Positions 1 to 8,669 of a stretch of DNA of 64,000 nucleotides are shown one piece after another. The stretch is from Halobacillus litoralis (GTDB lineage: Bacteria > Bacillota > Bacilli > Bacillales > Halobacillaceae): assembly GCF_004101865.1 (NCBI RefSeq), contig NZ_CP026118.1, positions 868,001 to 932,000 of the forward strand, written 5' to 3'. Under the pieces are notes generated by a model. The model was not told the DNA's origin. It saw only the letters and a list, made by a program, of their open reading frames with translations, and made no database searches. A program made the translations under genes and the position numbers. The number at the start of each line of letters is the position of its first letter. Positions within the stretch are counted from its first letter, which is position 1.

Positions 1-107
1 CCTTCATCACATTCCAGCCAATTTACAGATAAGCCACTTAAGAAGCTTTCTAAAGTTTTTGGCGTCCGTTCTAAAATCTCAAGGGCTTCGTTTAATTGAA
101 AATTCAT
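1..107 (-). CDS. DinB family protein, N-terminal fragment
   Basis: The reverse strand opens with ATG at 107 after an AGGAGGACCACCG ribosome site and reads [20 protein letters not shown] and onward until it runs off the left edge. The pattern [17 protein letters not shown]...W matches the first helix of DinB/YfiT-like four-helix metal-binding proteins, in which a short helix ends in a Leu-Trp motif. Only 35 residues are visible, so the catalytic or metal-binding histidines cannot be checked. The gene is too short here to give more than a family guess. Function in this family (thiol transferase or damage-inducible protein) is not determined. Confidence 0.6.
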   Translation of the reverse strand, partial: MNFQLNEALEILERTPKTLESFLSGLSVNWLECDE

Positions 108-217
108 CGGTGGTCCTCCTCCAGCTTTTTCATTCTACATACCATGTGCACAAATATAGTAAAGAATAGACACTGAGATAGACTTTTACCCTGTTGGCCA
201 CCTATCCTTACCTTATC

Positions 218-1279
218 TTACCTATTGATCTTTTCCATCTGAAAAATGATAGACTGGATAATTTCAGCAGCGGATTTATTTTGACTTAACCTTGGACTCT
301 GTCCGGACCATAGTGACATGAATTCAGGTCGATCCTGTATGGCAGCTTCCTTTCGAATCCCCTTAGTCATAGAGTTCTGCAATGGATAGTCTAAAAGTTC
401 GTGCTCATAGCCTTCCATTTTTTCAATGAAGTCGTTACGAATTCCTCTTGCTGGTTTACCGCTAAAGGAAGTAGTCATAGCCGTTTCTGTCTCTTTCGTA
501 TGTAAAATTGCTTCTTTATGTTGTTGTTTGGCTCCGCTTTCTTTACAAGTGACAAATGCTGTACCTAGTTGAGCCCCTTCAGCACCAAGTATCATGGATG
601 CCCGCACCCCTCTTCCGTCCATAATTCCACCTGCAGCTACCACGGGGATACTTACTTGATCTGCAACTTGAGGAATAAGTGACATCGTACCTATCATGGA
701 CTTACTGTAAGACCCGGAAAATGTTCCGCGATGGCCGCCGGCTTCACTCCCCTGTGCGACGACTATATCCATTCCGGATTGTTCATTGAGAACCGCTTCC
801 TCTACTGTTGTGGCAGTTCCTATCAGAACGATACCTTCATTTTTAAGGTCCTTGATGATATCCTGGTCCGGGATTCCAAAGGTGAAACTGCATACAGGGA
901 CTTGTTGTTCTTTAATTACCATGATCTGCTTTTCGAAAAGTTTTTCGTCGACCTGTGGTTTTGATTCTGCCTTTATTCCAAGTTCATTTCGAAACGGTTC
1001 GAGTAACTCGTTTACTCTCCTTATTTCATTCTCTGTAGCTTGAGGAAATTCAGGAACGAACACATTAACACCAAAAGGGCTCCGGGTTAAGTGCTTGATC
1101 TTTTGAATGCTATCTCTTATAGCCTCAGGTGCCATATATCCTGCGCCTAAAGTGCCTAGACCCCCTGTATTAGAAACAGCAGTAACGAGTTCTGGAGTGG
1201 TTACACCTCCCGCCATTCCAGCTTGTATAATTGGATGCTCGATATTCAACAGCTCAAGTAATCGACTATGACTCCACAT
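218..1279 (-). CDS. nitronate monooxygenase-like FMN oxidoreductase
   Basis: A 353-residue TIM-barrel flavoprotein of the nitronate monooxygenase / FabK-like family (PF03060). The N-terminus IEHPIIQAGMAGGVTTPELV is the typical first strand and FMN-binding turn. The conserved VAQGSEAGGHRG loop (about residues 174-185) and the VVAAGGIMDGRG phosphate-binding turn (about 213-224) are both present. Members oxidise alkyl nitronates with FMN and oxygen, or act as enoyl-ACP reductase II; the sequence alone does not separate these, and a detoxifying oxidase is the likelier role outside a fatty-acid operon. The start ATG at 1279 follows a GAAGGGAG ribosome site. It stands alone, with no functional neighbours. 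Confidence 0.85.
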   Translation of the reverse strand: MWSHSRLLELLNIEHPIIQAGMAGGVTTPELVTAVSNTGGLGTLGAGYMAPEAIRDSIQKIKHLTRSPFGVNVFVPEFPQATENEIRRVNELLEPFRNELGIKAESKPQVDEKLFEKQIMVIKEQQVPVCSFTFGIPDQDIIKDLKNEGIVLIGTATTVEEAVLNEQSGMDIVVAQGSEAGGHRGTFSGSYSKSMIGTMSLIPQVADQVSIPVVAAGGIMDGRGVRASMILGAEGAQLGTAFVTCKESGAKQQHKEAILHTKETETAMTTSFSGKPARGIRNDFIEKMEGYEHELLDYPLQNSMTKGIRKEAAIQDRPEFMSLWSGQSPRLSQNKSAAEIIQSIIFQMEKINR

Positions 1280-1386
1280 GTTATCTACTCCCTTCGCAAA
1301 CGTATATAAATGGAAATCATCTTAACCTATTCTTTTTTTGACTGAAAATAGCCTGCCCACTGAACTCATTCATTAGCGTGGTACGG

Positions 1387-1992
1387 TCAAGTCTCGTCAT
1401 CATAATTTGAATCAAAATGCTCTGACAAACCGAATAAACCAGTTGATACTGCTTTAATAATCAGGATATACATAACGACTAACGCAACGTCTCCTATGTA
1501 TGATATAAACCACAAATTGCTGAAAGACTCTTCTGCAGATTTTCTCAAAATGAAAGAATTCACACCTCTCATCACCAAATGAAGAGTGTAATAAAATGGA
1601 ATATAAATAGCGAGCTTCATACCAAGTTCATTTAAATAAGATATCTTTTTTAAGTGGTTCGCCATCGTGGAATATACATTCCATAACCCATATAAATTGT
1701 AAATTGGAATTAATACACGGGCTAAAGCGCCACCTGGTGTAATGGGATATGTATCATCCAATTCTTGTAAATCAATATGTACTTTAAATAACCAAAAGAG
1801 ATAGATTACGTGATAGATAACTACATTTAAACTTATTAATAGAGAAACAGTTAAATCATATGTTAAAAAAGTTCCTCCAGATTCCCCAAACCTTGCAATG
1901 ATTATATTTATCATAAGAAGTGCAGTTAATCCGATATCTACCCAAAGAAACTTCATTAAAACTTTGCCTAATAGCATAGATCTTAATTTCAT
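1387..1992 (-). CDS. DUF4328-like membrane protein
   Basis: A 201-residue membrane protein with about four to five hydrophobic spans. The middle section FWLFKVHIDLQEL...PGGALARVLIPIYNLYGLWN resembles DUF4328 proteins, which carry a conserved stretch of small and aromatic residues before a Pro-Ile-Asn-Leu turn. An upstream ATG ten codons earlier is in frame, but the ATG at 1992 is preferred because a GGGAGG ribosome site sits five bases before it. No catalytic residues are recognisable. Function is unknown; it stands alone. Confidence 0.6.
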   Translation of the reverse strand: MKLRSMLLGKVLMKFLWVDIGLTALLMINIIIARFGESGGTFLTYDLTVSLLISLNVVIYHVIYLFWLFKVHIDLQELDDTYPITPGGALARVLIPIYNLYGLWNVYSTMANHLKKISYLNELGMKLAIYIPFYYTLHLVMRGVNSFILRKSAEESFSNLWFISYIGDVALVVMYILIIKAVSTGLFGLSEHFDSNYDDET

Positions 1993-2071
1993 ATAGACCT
2001 CCCTTCTTTGGGGTAAAATCAAAAGTTGTTAAAACCCTCCTTTTCATAGGGAGCGAGGTTTTAAAAGGACA

Positions 2072-2679
2072 TCAGTAATCCCTGAGTTTTTCATTTAACC
2101 CATCCTCCTGGATACGTATCACAGAAATTTTGCCTTGATCGTTCGTATTGATCCGGCCTGAGACGTTTGCTGTCTCGGTTTCCTCATCTTTGCTGTACTC
2201 TACTTCAATTTCGAATTGGTACGCATCATTTTTGATATCCTCGACTTTATCTATTTGAATATCGCTGGGTCTAATTCGTAACCGGCTTCGTAAGCAAAGG
2301 GCATCCAGTTCATCACATAGTTTTCATTAACAAATTTCTCATAGTTGTACTCCGGAAAAAGAGGCTTATACTGCCTCTCCACATAGGTAAAAAGTTCAGA
2401 GTGGGATTCATCCAGAGCTTGTCTAAGTGCTTTCCCTGGTCCCGTAAATTCATATTTCAGATAGGTGCGGACGGTTTCCTCCCCTTCCATGCTCTCTTCA
2501 GGACTGGAACTATCGCTGCTCTTCTTTTCCTCGGTGAGGCTGTCTTCACTTTCTTGAGAGGCATCCGGCGGTGTTTCCTTTTCCCCGGATCCAGTAGATG
2601 AAGACTCCGAAGCCGAACAGCCTGCAGCTAATAATAATGCAAACGCTAATAAGGACGCTTTCAATACTATTTTTAATAT
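2072..2679 (-). pseudogene. lipoprotein with frameshift and ATA start
   Basis: The reverse strand encodes a lipoprotein signal peptide ending in the lipobox LLAAGC, then a Ser/Glu-rich linker and a soluble domain. The first frame stops at 2251 after the residues GYELDPAIFK. A second frame picks up immediately with RIRPSDIQIDKVEDIK and continues as a well-formed acidic protein to the TGA at 2072. A single missing base near 2270 would restore YELRPSDIQIDK. The best-spaced start after the AGGAGG site (2688-2693) is ATA at 2677-2679, not ATG; a farther ATG lies upstream of the ribosome site. Either a decayed gene or a sequencing error at the shift. The product family was not recognised. Confidence 0.65.
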
Positions 2680-2808
2680 GGAAATGACCTCCTGATTATT
2701 GTGTCTATTCATATTTACGAAAAGACTTATGAAACGTTTCAATATTTTTACTGATGATAAAGACATTTGTCAGATCAGCTTAGCTATGGGAGGGCAGGCA
2801 CAAAACAA

Positions 2809-3837
2809 TCAAAGCTTTCTGAACTTTTTCAATGCTAGAGTGTTCAGTAAGTACAATAAGAGTGCATAAATAATTAACCCGAGAAGATAACCCCAAATCT
2901 GAAGGAAACCATCTCCATAAACCATGACACCCTTGATCGCTGCTGCTCCATAATAGATCGGCATAATGTAACACAAATTCCCAAGATGATATGGAATCAA
3001 GTCCAATGGAATCAAACCTGAAAAAAACACCTGTGGAATGATCGTGAATGGGATCATTTGTACCACTTGCAGTTCCGAACTAGCAAAGACAGAAATCATG
3101 GCACCAAATGAAACAGCTGTAATGGCTAATAGAACCATAACGAGTAAAATCCAGCCGATATTTCCTACAGAATTCAATCCAAGGATATAAATGGAATAAA
3201 AGACAATGAGGATGGCTTGGACGATAGCAAATACACTGTACCCTAAAGTGTAGCCCAGAATGACTTCACCGCGTTTAATCGGCGTCATCAACAATCTTTC
3301 CAATGTGCCGCCACTTCGCTCTCTCACAAGGGCCATTCCTGAAATAATGAATACTAGGAAAAATGAGAACAAGGCAAGAAACACATACCCAAGGGAGTCG
3401 AATGTTGACTCATCTTGTTTTCCATAAACATAGTTCATAGTTACTTTTGCTGAAGGGTTTAAAGTAGACATCGCTTTTTGGATTTCAGAAACTGCTATCG
3501 TACCTTTTTTTGAGGGCTCATACAATGTAATATCCATCCCGGAGCTTTTTGATAAGTTGATAACAGCGTCGACTTCTTGATGATCCTTCAAATAGTTTTT
3601 TGCATCATCGGTATCGTCGTTTGAGATTTCTACAACTTTTAACTCCTGTTCTTCTAGTGCGGTTACAGCGGGTGCTGGCATTGTATCCTTATCCATTCCT
3701 ATAGTCGGCACATAACTTGAATCACCCAACAATAAATAAACCAATGTCAAAATCAATAGCGGCGCAACTAAAATCATCATCACACTTCGCTTGTCATTGA
3801 GCGTTTGGCGGATCACACGTTTGGCTAAATTTATCAT
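2809..3837 (-). CDS. ABC-2 transporter permease
   Basis: A 342-residue ABC-2 type permease: one N-terminal span, a large extracytoplasmic loop of about 130 residues, then five spans from roughly residue 150. The sequence VRERSGGTLERLLMTPIKRGEVILGY is the hallmark cytoplasmic motif of ABC-2/YhgE-type drug or antimicrobial exporters. Its start overlaps the end of the ATPase gene by four bases, so the two are translationally coupled. The exporter is probably controlled by the divergent TetR regulator at 4770. Substrate is unknown. Confidence 0.88.
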   Translation of the reverse strand: MINLAKRVIRQTLNDKRSVMMILVAPLLILTLVYLLLGDSSYVPTIGMDKDTMPAPAVTALEEQELKVVEISNDDTDDAKNYLKDHQEVDAVINLSKSSGMDITLYEPSKKGTIAVSEIQKAMSTLNPSAKVTMNYVYGKQDESTFDSLGYVFLALFSFFLVFIISGMALVRERSGGTLERLLMTPIKRGEVILGYTLGYSVFAIVQAILIVFYSIYILGLNSVGNIGWILLVMVLLAITAVSFGAMISVFASSELQVVQMIPFTIIPQVFFSGLIPLDLIPYHLGNLCYIMPIYYGAAAIKGVMVYGDGFLQIWGYLLGLIIYALLLYLLNTLALKKFRKL

Positions 3838-4565
3838 TGACCAGCACCGCCTTCCCTTTCTCTTGAAGCAATGAAAAATAGTTCTTCTACACGGCCGTTG
3901 TCCGTTTTTTCAAGCAGCTTATTCACGGAGTCGTATTGAATCAAGGACCCTTCATATATGAGTGCCGCTTTATCGCACTCTGTCACTTCATCCATCACAT
4001 GTGTAGAAACAACGATTGTTGTGCCTGTTTCCTTTATTGCTTGAAACTGGTCCCAAACCGTACGACGTAAAACGGGGTCGATTCCTACTGTGGGTTCATC
4101 TAAGAATAATACTTCAGGATGATGGAAAATGGCCGCTGCAAGGGAAAGCCGCTTCTTCATCCCACCAGAAAAATTCCTGACCAATTTCTTTCGATGCTCT
4201 GTCAAATCAACTAAGGAAAGCACTTCATCAATACGCTTTTCCAATTGATGTCTATCAAAATGATAGAGCCCTCCGAAAAAGCGCAAATTAGCTTCCGCAG
4301 ACAAATCCTCATACAAAGCATCATTCTGTGGCATAAATCCGACTTTTTTTAACATGTTCATATTCGGCATCTCAACGTCCCCGATTTGAATGGTTCCCTG
4401 GTCCGCTGCAATTGCGCCGATCATCAGGCGGATCATAGTTGTTTTTCCCGACCCGGATGGACCAAGCAAACCACATATTTCTCCGGTAGGAATCGTAAAC
4501 GAGATATCTTTTATGATTTCTTTCTGATTGAAACTTTTACTGACGTTAGAGACTTGCACCCCCAT
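3834..4565 (-). CDS. ABC transporter ATP-binding protein
   Basis: A 243-residue ATPase of the ABC-2 export class. Walker A GPSGSGKTT is at about residues 35-43, the signature NFSGGMKKRLSLA at about 129-141, and Walker B EVLFLDEPT at about 149-157, followed by the switch histidine in VVSTHVMDE. It pairs with the permease downstream to drive export of a small molecule, probably a toxic hydrophobic compound. The start ATG follows AGGAGGAGCAAT. The gene is transcribed leftwards from a promoter at 4664-4692 that overlaps the promoter of the divergent TetR gene. Confidence 0.9.
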   Translation of the reverse strand: MGVQVSNVSKSFNQKEIIKDISFTIPTGEICGLLGPSGSGKTTMIRLMIGAIAADQGTIQIGDVEMPNMNMLKKVGFMPQNDALYEDLSAEANLRFFGGLYHFDRHQLEKRIDEVLSLVDLTEHRKKLVRNFSGGMKKRLSLAAAIFHHPEVLFLDEPTVGIDPVLRRTVWDQFQAIKETGTTIVVSTHVMDEVTECDKAALIYEGSLIQYDSVNKLLEKTDNGRVEELFFIASREREGGAGQ

Positions 4566-4642
4566 ATTGCTCCTCCTCCGTAACCATAATCATTAAAACA
4601 GTCATTTAAATTCCTTCATAATTCGATAAAATAATCGACAAC

Positions 4643-4692
4643 TTGTTGTTTATTTCACTTCATATTATAATATTGGATTAAATACTAAACAA
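4643..4692. promoter_or_regulatory. overlapping divergent promoters, TetR / ABC exporter
   Basis: Rightward promoter: TTGTTG at 4643-4648, 17-base spacer, TATAAT at 4666-4671. Leftward promoter: TTGTTT (complement of 4687-4692), 17-base spacer, TATAAT (complement of 4664-4669). The two -10 boxes overlap in the palindrome ATTATAAT, so polymerase can occupy only one at a time. The inverted repeat ACAAC-TT-GTTGT at 4638-4649 covers the rightward -35 and is a candidate TetR-family operator. Another, GTTGG-ttat-CCAAC, lies in the regulator leader near 4713. Confidence 0.7.
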
Positions 4693-4769
4693 TAATCAGA
4701 AACACAGGATCTGTTGGTTATCCAACACCTTATTTGATTGTGTTGAAGAAAGTTGGAGGAGGAAATTGA

Positions 4770-5387
4770 ATGCATGATAAAAGTTCTGATTTACGAGTTA
4801 TTCGCACAGTAGAAGCGATCAAGAATGCGCTGGTAGAACTAATAGAAGAAAAAGGTTTTGATGCCGTTACCGTTAAAGACATTACAACAAGGGCAAAAAT
4901 CAATCGCGGAACTTTTTATAGCCATTATCAGGATAAGTATGATTTAGTGGCTAAATGTGAAGAAGAAGTGATGGATGAAATGTCTGATAAGATAGTAAAA
5001 AACGTTCCGAGTCTGATCGATGACCTGGAAACGAATGACTCGAACACAACTCCCCTTTCCATTCTCGTCCCATTTTTGGAATATATAAATCAAAATAAAG
5101 GGCTTATGAAAGCTCTATTGGATCCCATAAGTGATTTATCATTTCAAACTAAACTGAAAGATTTCATGTTAAAAACCCTATTCGAAAGTAATAAAACCCC
5201 ACCTCTGATTGAGAAAAACCTTTTAGTTCCGCCCGAATATTTAGTTTCTTATATTGGTTCAGCTCATCTAGGTGTTATTCAGCAATGGTTGAATAATGAT
5301 GGAGAGGAGTCACCCCAAGAGATAGCTGAAATCATTATCACAATGAGTATAAATGGTCCTCTCTTTGCGGCAGGATTGAAAAGATAA
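4770..5387 (+). CDS. TetR/AcrR family transcriptional regulator
   Basis: A 205-residue TetR-family repressor. The N-terminal helix-turn-helix is clear: AIKNALVELIEEKGFDAVTVKDITTRAKINRGTFYSHYQDKYDLV contains the typical recognition helix with the GTFYSHYQDK signature at about residues 47-56. The C-terminal part is a helical ligand and dimer domain resembling TetR_C_8 proteins. The ATG follows AGGAGGAAATTGA. It is transcribed away from the ABC exporter at 2809-4565 and most likely represses it, and itself, through the overlapping promoters between them. The inducer is unknown. Confidence 0.88.
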   Translation: MHDKSSDLRVIRTVEAIKNALVELIEEKGFDAVTVKDITTRAKINRGTFYSHYQDKYDLVAKCEEEVMDEMSDKIVKNVPSLIDDLETNDSNTTPLSILVPFLEYINQNKGLMKALLDPISDLSFQTKLKDFMLKTLFESNKTPPLIEKNLLVPPEYLVSYIGSAHLGVIQQWLNNDGEESPQEIAEIIITMSINGPLFAAGLKR

Positions 5388-5510
5388 ATTTGACGGGATA
5401 GTGCATAACTGTATGGTACTATTTCTTTTTGTTGTGCTTATTAACTAATCTTCCTCGTAGTTCAATAAACAAAAGTCCCTGCCCTTGTTATTTTAAAATT
5501 TCTTCCATCC

Positions 5511-5555
5511 AAAAAAAACTATGGATTACATTCAATTGAGATGTAATCCATAGTT
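5511..5555 (-). terminator. rho-independent terminator of the DrrAB-like operon
   Basis: A perfect 15-base stem (5517-5531 with 5541-5555) and a run of A at 5511-5518 that becomes a U tract on the minus strand, just downstream of the permease stop at 5567. Confidence 0.9.
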
Positions 5556-5566
5556 CCTCCCTGTAC

Positions 5567-6316
5567 TTACCCTGACTGGCGTTTAAATTCTTTACTGGCG
5601 AAGAAGTAAGCGATGACCATGATGCCGAAGCACCAGGCAAGCGCTGTCCAGATACCATCGCCAACAGACCCTTCATACAAGAGGGCTCGAATCGTATTTA
5701 CGATTGACGTCACAGGCTGGTTCTCAGCGAACGCACGGACAATCTTAGGCATCGTTTCGGTGGGGACAAAAGCCGAACTGATAAAAGGCAGGAATATCAG
5801 CGGGTACGAGTAGGCTGTCGCCCCTTCCATAGACCTCGCCGTCAACCCGGGGATGACCGCCAGCCAAGTCAACGCCAGCGTAAACAGCCCCAGTATACCG
5901 GCTACCATAAGCCAATCCAGGATCTCAGCGCTGGATCTGAATCCCATTAAAAGGGCGACAAGGATGACTACAGTGACAGTAAGTGCATTGGAAACAAGTG
6001 AGGTCAAAACATGTGCCCACAATACAGACGAACGCTTGATGGGCATTGTGATGAAACGCGCCATAAGCCCGCTCTTTATATCCGTAAACAGCCGCAGGGA
6101 AGTGTAAGCGACGCCGGATGCGATAGCCATCAGTAAGATTCCCGGCAATAAGTAATTGACGTAGTTGTCCGATCCTGATTCTATGGCACCACCAAATACG
6201 TAGACAAAAAGAAGGAGCATCATAATCGGCGTAATCGCCACCGTGATGATCGTATCCGGGCTGCGCATGATGGTCCGCATCAAACGTCCCAGTAATACCC
6301 CGGTTTTACTTTCCAT
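5567..6316 (-). CDS. ABC-2 (DrrB-type) permease
   Basis: A 249-residue permease with six predicted spans, of the DrrB/daunorubicin-resistance type. The motifs SLRLFTDIKSGLMARFITMPIKRSS and LPFISSAFVPTETMP are typical of this class. The start follows directly on the stop of the ATPase gene, with a GGAGGAG ribosome site inside the end of that gene. With the ATPase it forms an exporter that probably expels a drug-like or antimicrobial molecule. The PadR and DUF1048 genes 0.4 kb upstream are the usual partners of such transporters in Bacillaceae. Confidence 0.88.
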   Translation of the reverse strand: MESKTGVLLGRLMRTIMRSPDTIITVAITPIMMLLLFVYVFGGAIESGSDNYVNYLLPGILLMAIASGVAYTSLRLFTDIKSGLMARFITMPIKRSSVLWAHVLTSLVSNALTVTVVILVALLMGFRSSAEILDWLMVAGILGLFTLALTWLAVIPGLTARSMEGATAYSYPLIFLPFISSAFVPTETMPKIVRAFAENQPVTSIVNTIRALLYEGSVGDGIWTALAWCFGIMVIAYFFASKEFKRQSG

Positions 6317-7078
6317 TTACATCTCCTCCTTTTTCCCGACAATCGCCAGGAAGATTTCTTCCAGTGTCGGCTGCTTCTCGATGTACTCTGCTTTAGCTGG
6401 CGGGAACATCTCTCTGAGTTCGTTAAGGGTGCCTGTTTTAATGATTTTTCCACCATGCAGGATACCGATGCGGTCCGCAAGTTGTTCGGCTTCTTCCAGG
6501 TACTGGGTCGTCAGCAAAATAGTCGTTCCACCTTCAGCAAGCTCCTTTATAGTATCCCAGACTTCCATTCGCGCTTCAGGATCAAGCCCAGTGGTCGGTT
6601 CGTCGAGAAAAATGACTGCTGGCGAACCGATCAGACTCATAGCGATGTCCAGTCGGCGCTTCATCCCTCCCGAATACTTGTCAGCCCTGCGGCTGGCCGC
6701 ATCGCTCAAACTGAATTTTGCAAGCAGATTTTCGGTTACTTGAGCTGGATTGGAAACACCCCGCAACTTGGCGATCATCATTAAATTTTCACGTCCTGTA
6801 AGAATGCCGTCTATAGCTGCGAACTGCCCTGTCAAGCTGATACTTTGGCGAACATGATCAGGTTGATGCTGGAGATCAAAACCGCAAATTCCCACTACAC
6901 CACCATCTTGCTTCATTAGTGTCGAAAGGATGTTGACGATCGTCGTCTTGCCCGAACCATTTGAGCCCAGCAATGCGAAAATTTCACCACCCTGCACCTT
7001 AAAGTCAACCCCTTTTAACACTTCCTGATCTTGAAAGGATTTGGTCAATCCTTCCACAGAAATCGCTGCATTGTCCAT
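6317..7078 (-). CDS. ABC transporter ATP-binding protein (DrrA-type)
   Basis: A 253-residue ATPase. Walker A GSNGSGKTT, signature YSGGMKRRLDIAMS and Walker B AVIFLDEPTTGLDP are all intact. The long Q-loop to signature spacing and the C-terminal ELREMFP...PTLEEIFLAIVG tail are characteristic of DrrA-type export ATPases. The start at 7078 is chosen over an upstream ATG because AAAGGAGGAAAAATT precedes it directly. It energises the neighbouring permease. Confidence 0.9.
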   Translation of the reverse strand: MDNAAISVEGLTKSFQDQEVLKGVDFKVQGGEIFALLGSNGSGKTTIVNILSTLMKQDGGVVGICGFDLQHQPDHVRQSISLTGQFAAIDGILTGRENLMMIAKLRGVSNPAQVTENLLAKFSLSDAASRRADKYSGGMKRRLDIAMSLIGSPAVIFLDEPTTGLDPEARMEVWDTIKELAEGGTTILLTTQYLEEAEQLADRIGILHGGKIIKTGTLNELREMFPPAKAEYIEKQPTLEEIFLAIVGKKEEM

Positions 7079-7490
7079 AATTTTTCCTCCTTTGAAAATG
7101 TGCAGCAAGCCCCGTGCGAAATCCGGAAATCAGGGAACCTTGTTTTTGTCAGATAAGCGGGCATATAACTCCCCTTCAGACACACAACAGTGTAATTTTC
7201 CGGTCGAGCGGCTTACAGAGTTAACTTGCCAACGCTCCACTAATAAGTAATACTTGTATTCTGTATAACTTACTACTAGAGCAAAAAATAAAACTGAATA
7301 GTACAAAGTCGCCATGATCATTCATAACCAGCTATTCAGTCGGTGTTATTTTTAAATATTCATTTCATTGTTTTGGCATATTACCTTTCAATTCTTCACA
7401 CTACTTTGTGGAATTGACATTTTTATTAGTGCGAAACTGGAGCCATATAGGTTTGGGAGGATACCAGACAAACCCCTTGGAATTTGGGCG
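7079..7490. other. 412-base intergenic gap, no supported gene
   Basis: Lies between the DUF1048 gene and the DrrA-type ATPase on the minus strand. A 63-codon reading frame at 7130-7321 has no ribosome site and no recognisable protein features, so it is not called. No clear terminator was seen, so read-through from the PadR promoter into the ABC genes remains possible. Confidence 0.5.
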
Positions 7491-7829
7491 TTATTCACGA
7501 CCGATCGAATCGTTCAACTTCGTGCGATACTTATCTCTCCAAGTTTCCTCATCCTTCAATAGCTCATCACAGAAAGCTGCCACATCCTCCCCCGTAAGCT
7601 CAGTCACTTTCCTATTCTCCGCTGCGCCTTCCTCGAAAAGGTCGAGAATTCCGTTGAAGATACGGCTCATGCCCTTCCAGTCAGAGGAGCCGCCAGTGGT
7701 CCACATATACTTTTGAATAGCTTTATAAGCATTATAATACTCACTTGGAAGTTTTTTCGCGCGTGCCTCCATTGCCTTCCATTCCCGCTTGTCTTCAAGA
7801 CTTCCGATAATTTTTTCAAAAATACTCAT
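7491..7829 (-). CDS. DUF1048 family protein
   Basis: A 112-residue soluble helical protein. [20 protein letters not shown] followed by [17 protein letters not shown] and [27 protein letters not shown] matches the DUF1048 family almost end to end, at the usual length. These proteins occur next to PadR regulators and ABC-2 exporters in Bacilli, and their role is unknown. Here the gene starts 19 bases after the PadR stop, so the two are clearly co-transcribed. Confidence 0.85.
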   Translation of the reverse strand: MSIFEKIIGSLEDKREWKAMEARAKKLPSEYYNAYKAIQKYMWTTGGSSDWKGMSRIFNGILDLFEEGAAENRKVTELTGEDVAAFCDELLKDEETWRDKYRTKLNDSIGRE

Positions 7830-7848
7830 AACATTTCTCCTTTGCCTA

Positions 7849-8166
7849 TTAGTTTTTCAATTCATTAATTTTACTCGAGACAAAATCCCATTTTTGCCAA
7901 AATATTTGCAGATGCTCTTTACCTGCTGCATTGAGGGTATAAAATTTCCTCGGAGGCCCCATATTGGATGGCTTTTTCTCAATATCAACCAGATTGTTCT
8001 TCTCAAGTCGCAAGGTAATAGTATAAACTGTTCCTTCAACGACATCAGTGAAGCCAAGTTCCCGCAGTTGTTGGGTGATTTCATAGCCGTAAGTTTCGCC
8101 CCGGTTGATGATCTCAAGCACACATCCCTCAAGCACCCCTTTCATCATTTCTCTGAAGTTTCCCAT
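7849..8166 (-). CDS. PadR family transcriptional regulator
   Basis: A 105-residue PadR regulator consisting of the winged helix domain plus a short C-terminal helix. The pattern [30 protein letters not shown], then the wing residues [18 protein letters not shown] and PPRKFYTL, is diagnostic. The second ATG (8166) is preferred because GGAGGTAAAC precedes it. It is the first gene of the PadR-DUF1048 unit and probably represses its own promoter, where a palindrome lies between the -35 and -10 boxes. Confidence 0.9.
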   Translation of the reverse strand: MGNFREMMKGVLEGCVLEIINRGETYGYEITQQLRELGFTDVVEGTVYTITLRLEKNNLVDIEKKPSNMGPPRKFYTLNAAGKEHLQIFWQKWDFVSSKINELKN

Positions 8167-8257
8167 GTTTACCTCCATTGTATTTTGCTGTTTTTTCCAA
8201 TACGTGTATGACAGGTATTCTGTGTTACTGATATTAAGTATTACTGACTACTGCTAT

Positions 8258-8287
8258 ATAGTATTACACAATAGTGTGTTTTGTCAA
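8258..8287 (-). promoter_or_regulatory. padR promoter with palindromic operator
   Basis: On the minus strand: TTGACA (complement of 8282-8287), an 18-base spacer, then TACTAT (complement of 8258-8263). The spacer contains the perfect inverted repeat ACACA-ATAG-TGTGT (8266-8279), well placed for autorepression by PadR. Confidence 0.65.
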
Positions 8288-8375
8288 TGCTAAAACATTT
8301 TTTCAGCTATAAAACGGTTGTCGATATTGAACAACCGCCCCTCGAATGAAACTTGATTCCAAGCTGATCAAAGTT

Positions 8376-8546
8376 TCAATTTACCCTGTGTTTTCTCTTC
8401 TCAACAAATAACAGTACTACTGTCGCTATTGGACCCATGACAAGGGAAAGCAAAAACCAGTTCAGTCCCGTTCTGTTTTTTCCTTGAGCTAGCGCAGCAT
8501 TTATCAAAGCCAGAGTGCCCCAACCTACAAAATATTGATTATCCAT
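8376..8546 (-). CDS. small membrane protein
   Basis: A 56-residue protein with two hydrophobic stretches: GWGTLALINAALA near the start and LNWFLLSLVMGPIATVVLLFV in the second half, ending in a basic tail EKRKHR. The ATG at 8546 follows AGGAGAGGAAACAGAG. The pattern of a short helix, a Gly/Arg/Asn loop, then NWFLLSLVMGPIAT is common in uncharacterised bacterial membrane microproteins. Function is unknown. Confidence 0.6.
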   Translation of the reverse strand: MDNQYFVGWGTLALINAALAQGKNRTGLNWFLLSLVMGPIATVVLLFVEKRKHRVN

Positions 8547-8669
8547 CTCTGTTTCCTCTCCTATTTTTGATGATTCAACCTTTTTCAATCCCTGTCGACT
8601 CGGTGCCTCCCCCCTCTGCTAAAGGGATAACGGAAAAATGGCAGACACCTTCACTGAATAGTAACAATT

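Noticed and set aside
7130..7321. 63-codon minus-strand frame before the DrrA-type ATPase
   Set aside because: No ribosome site and an implausible composition.
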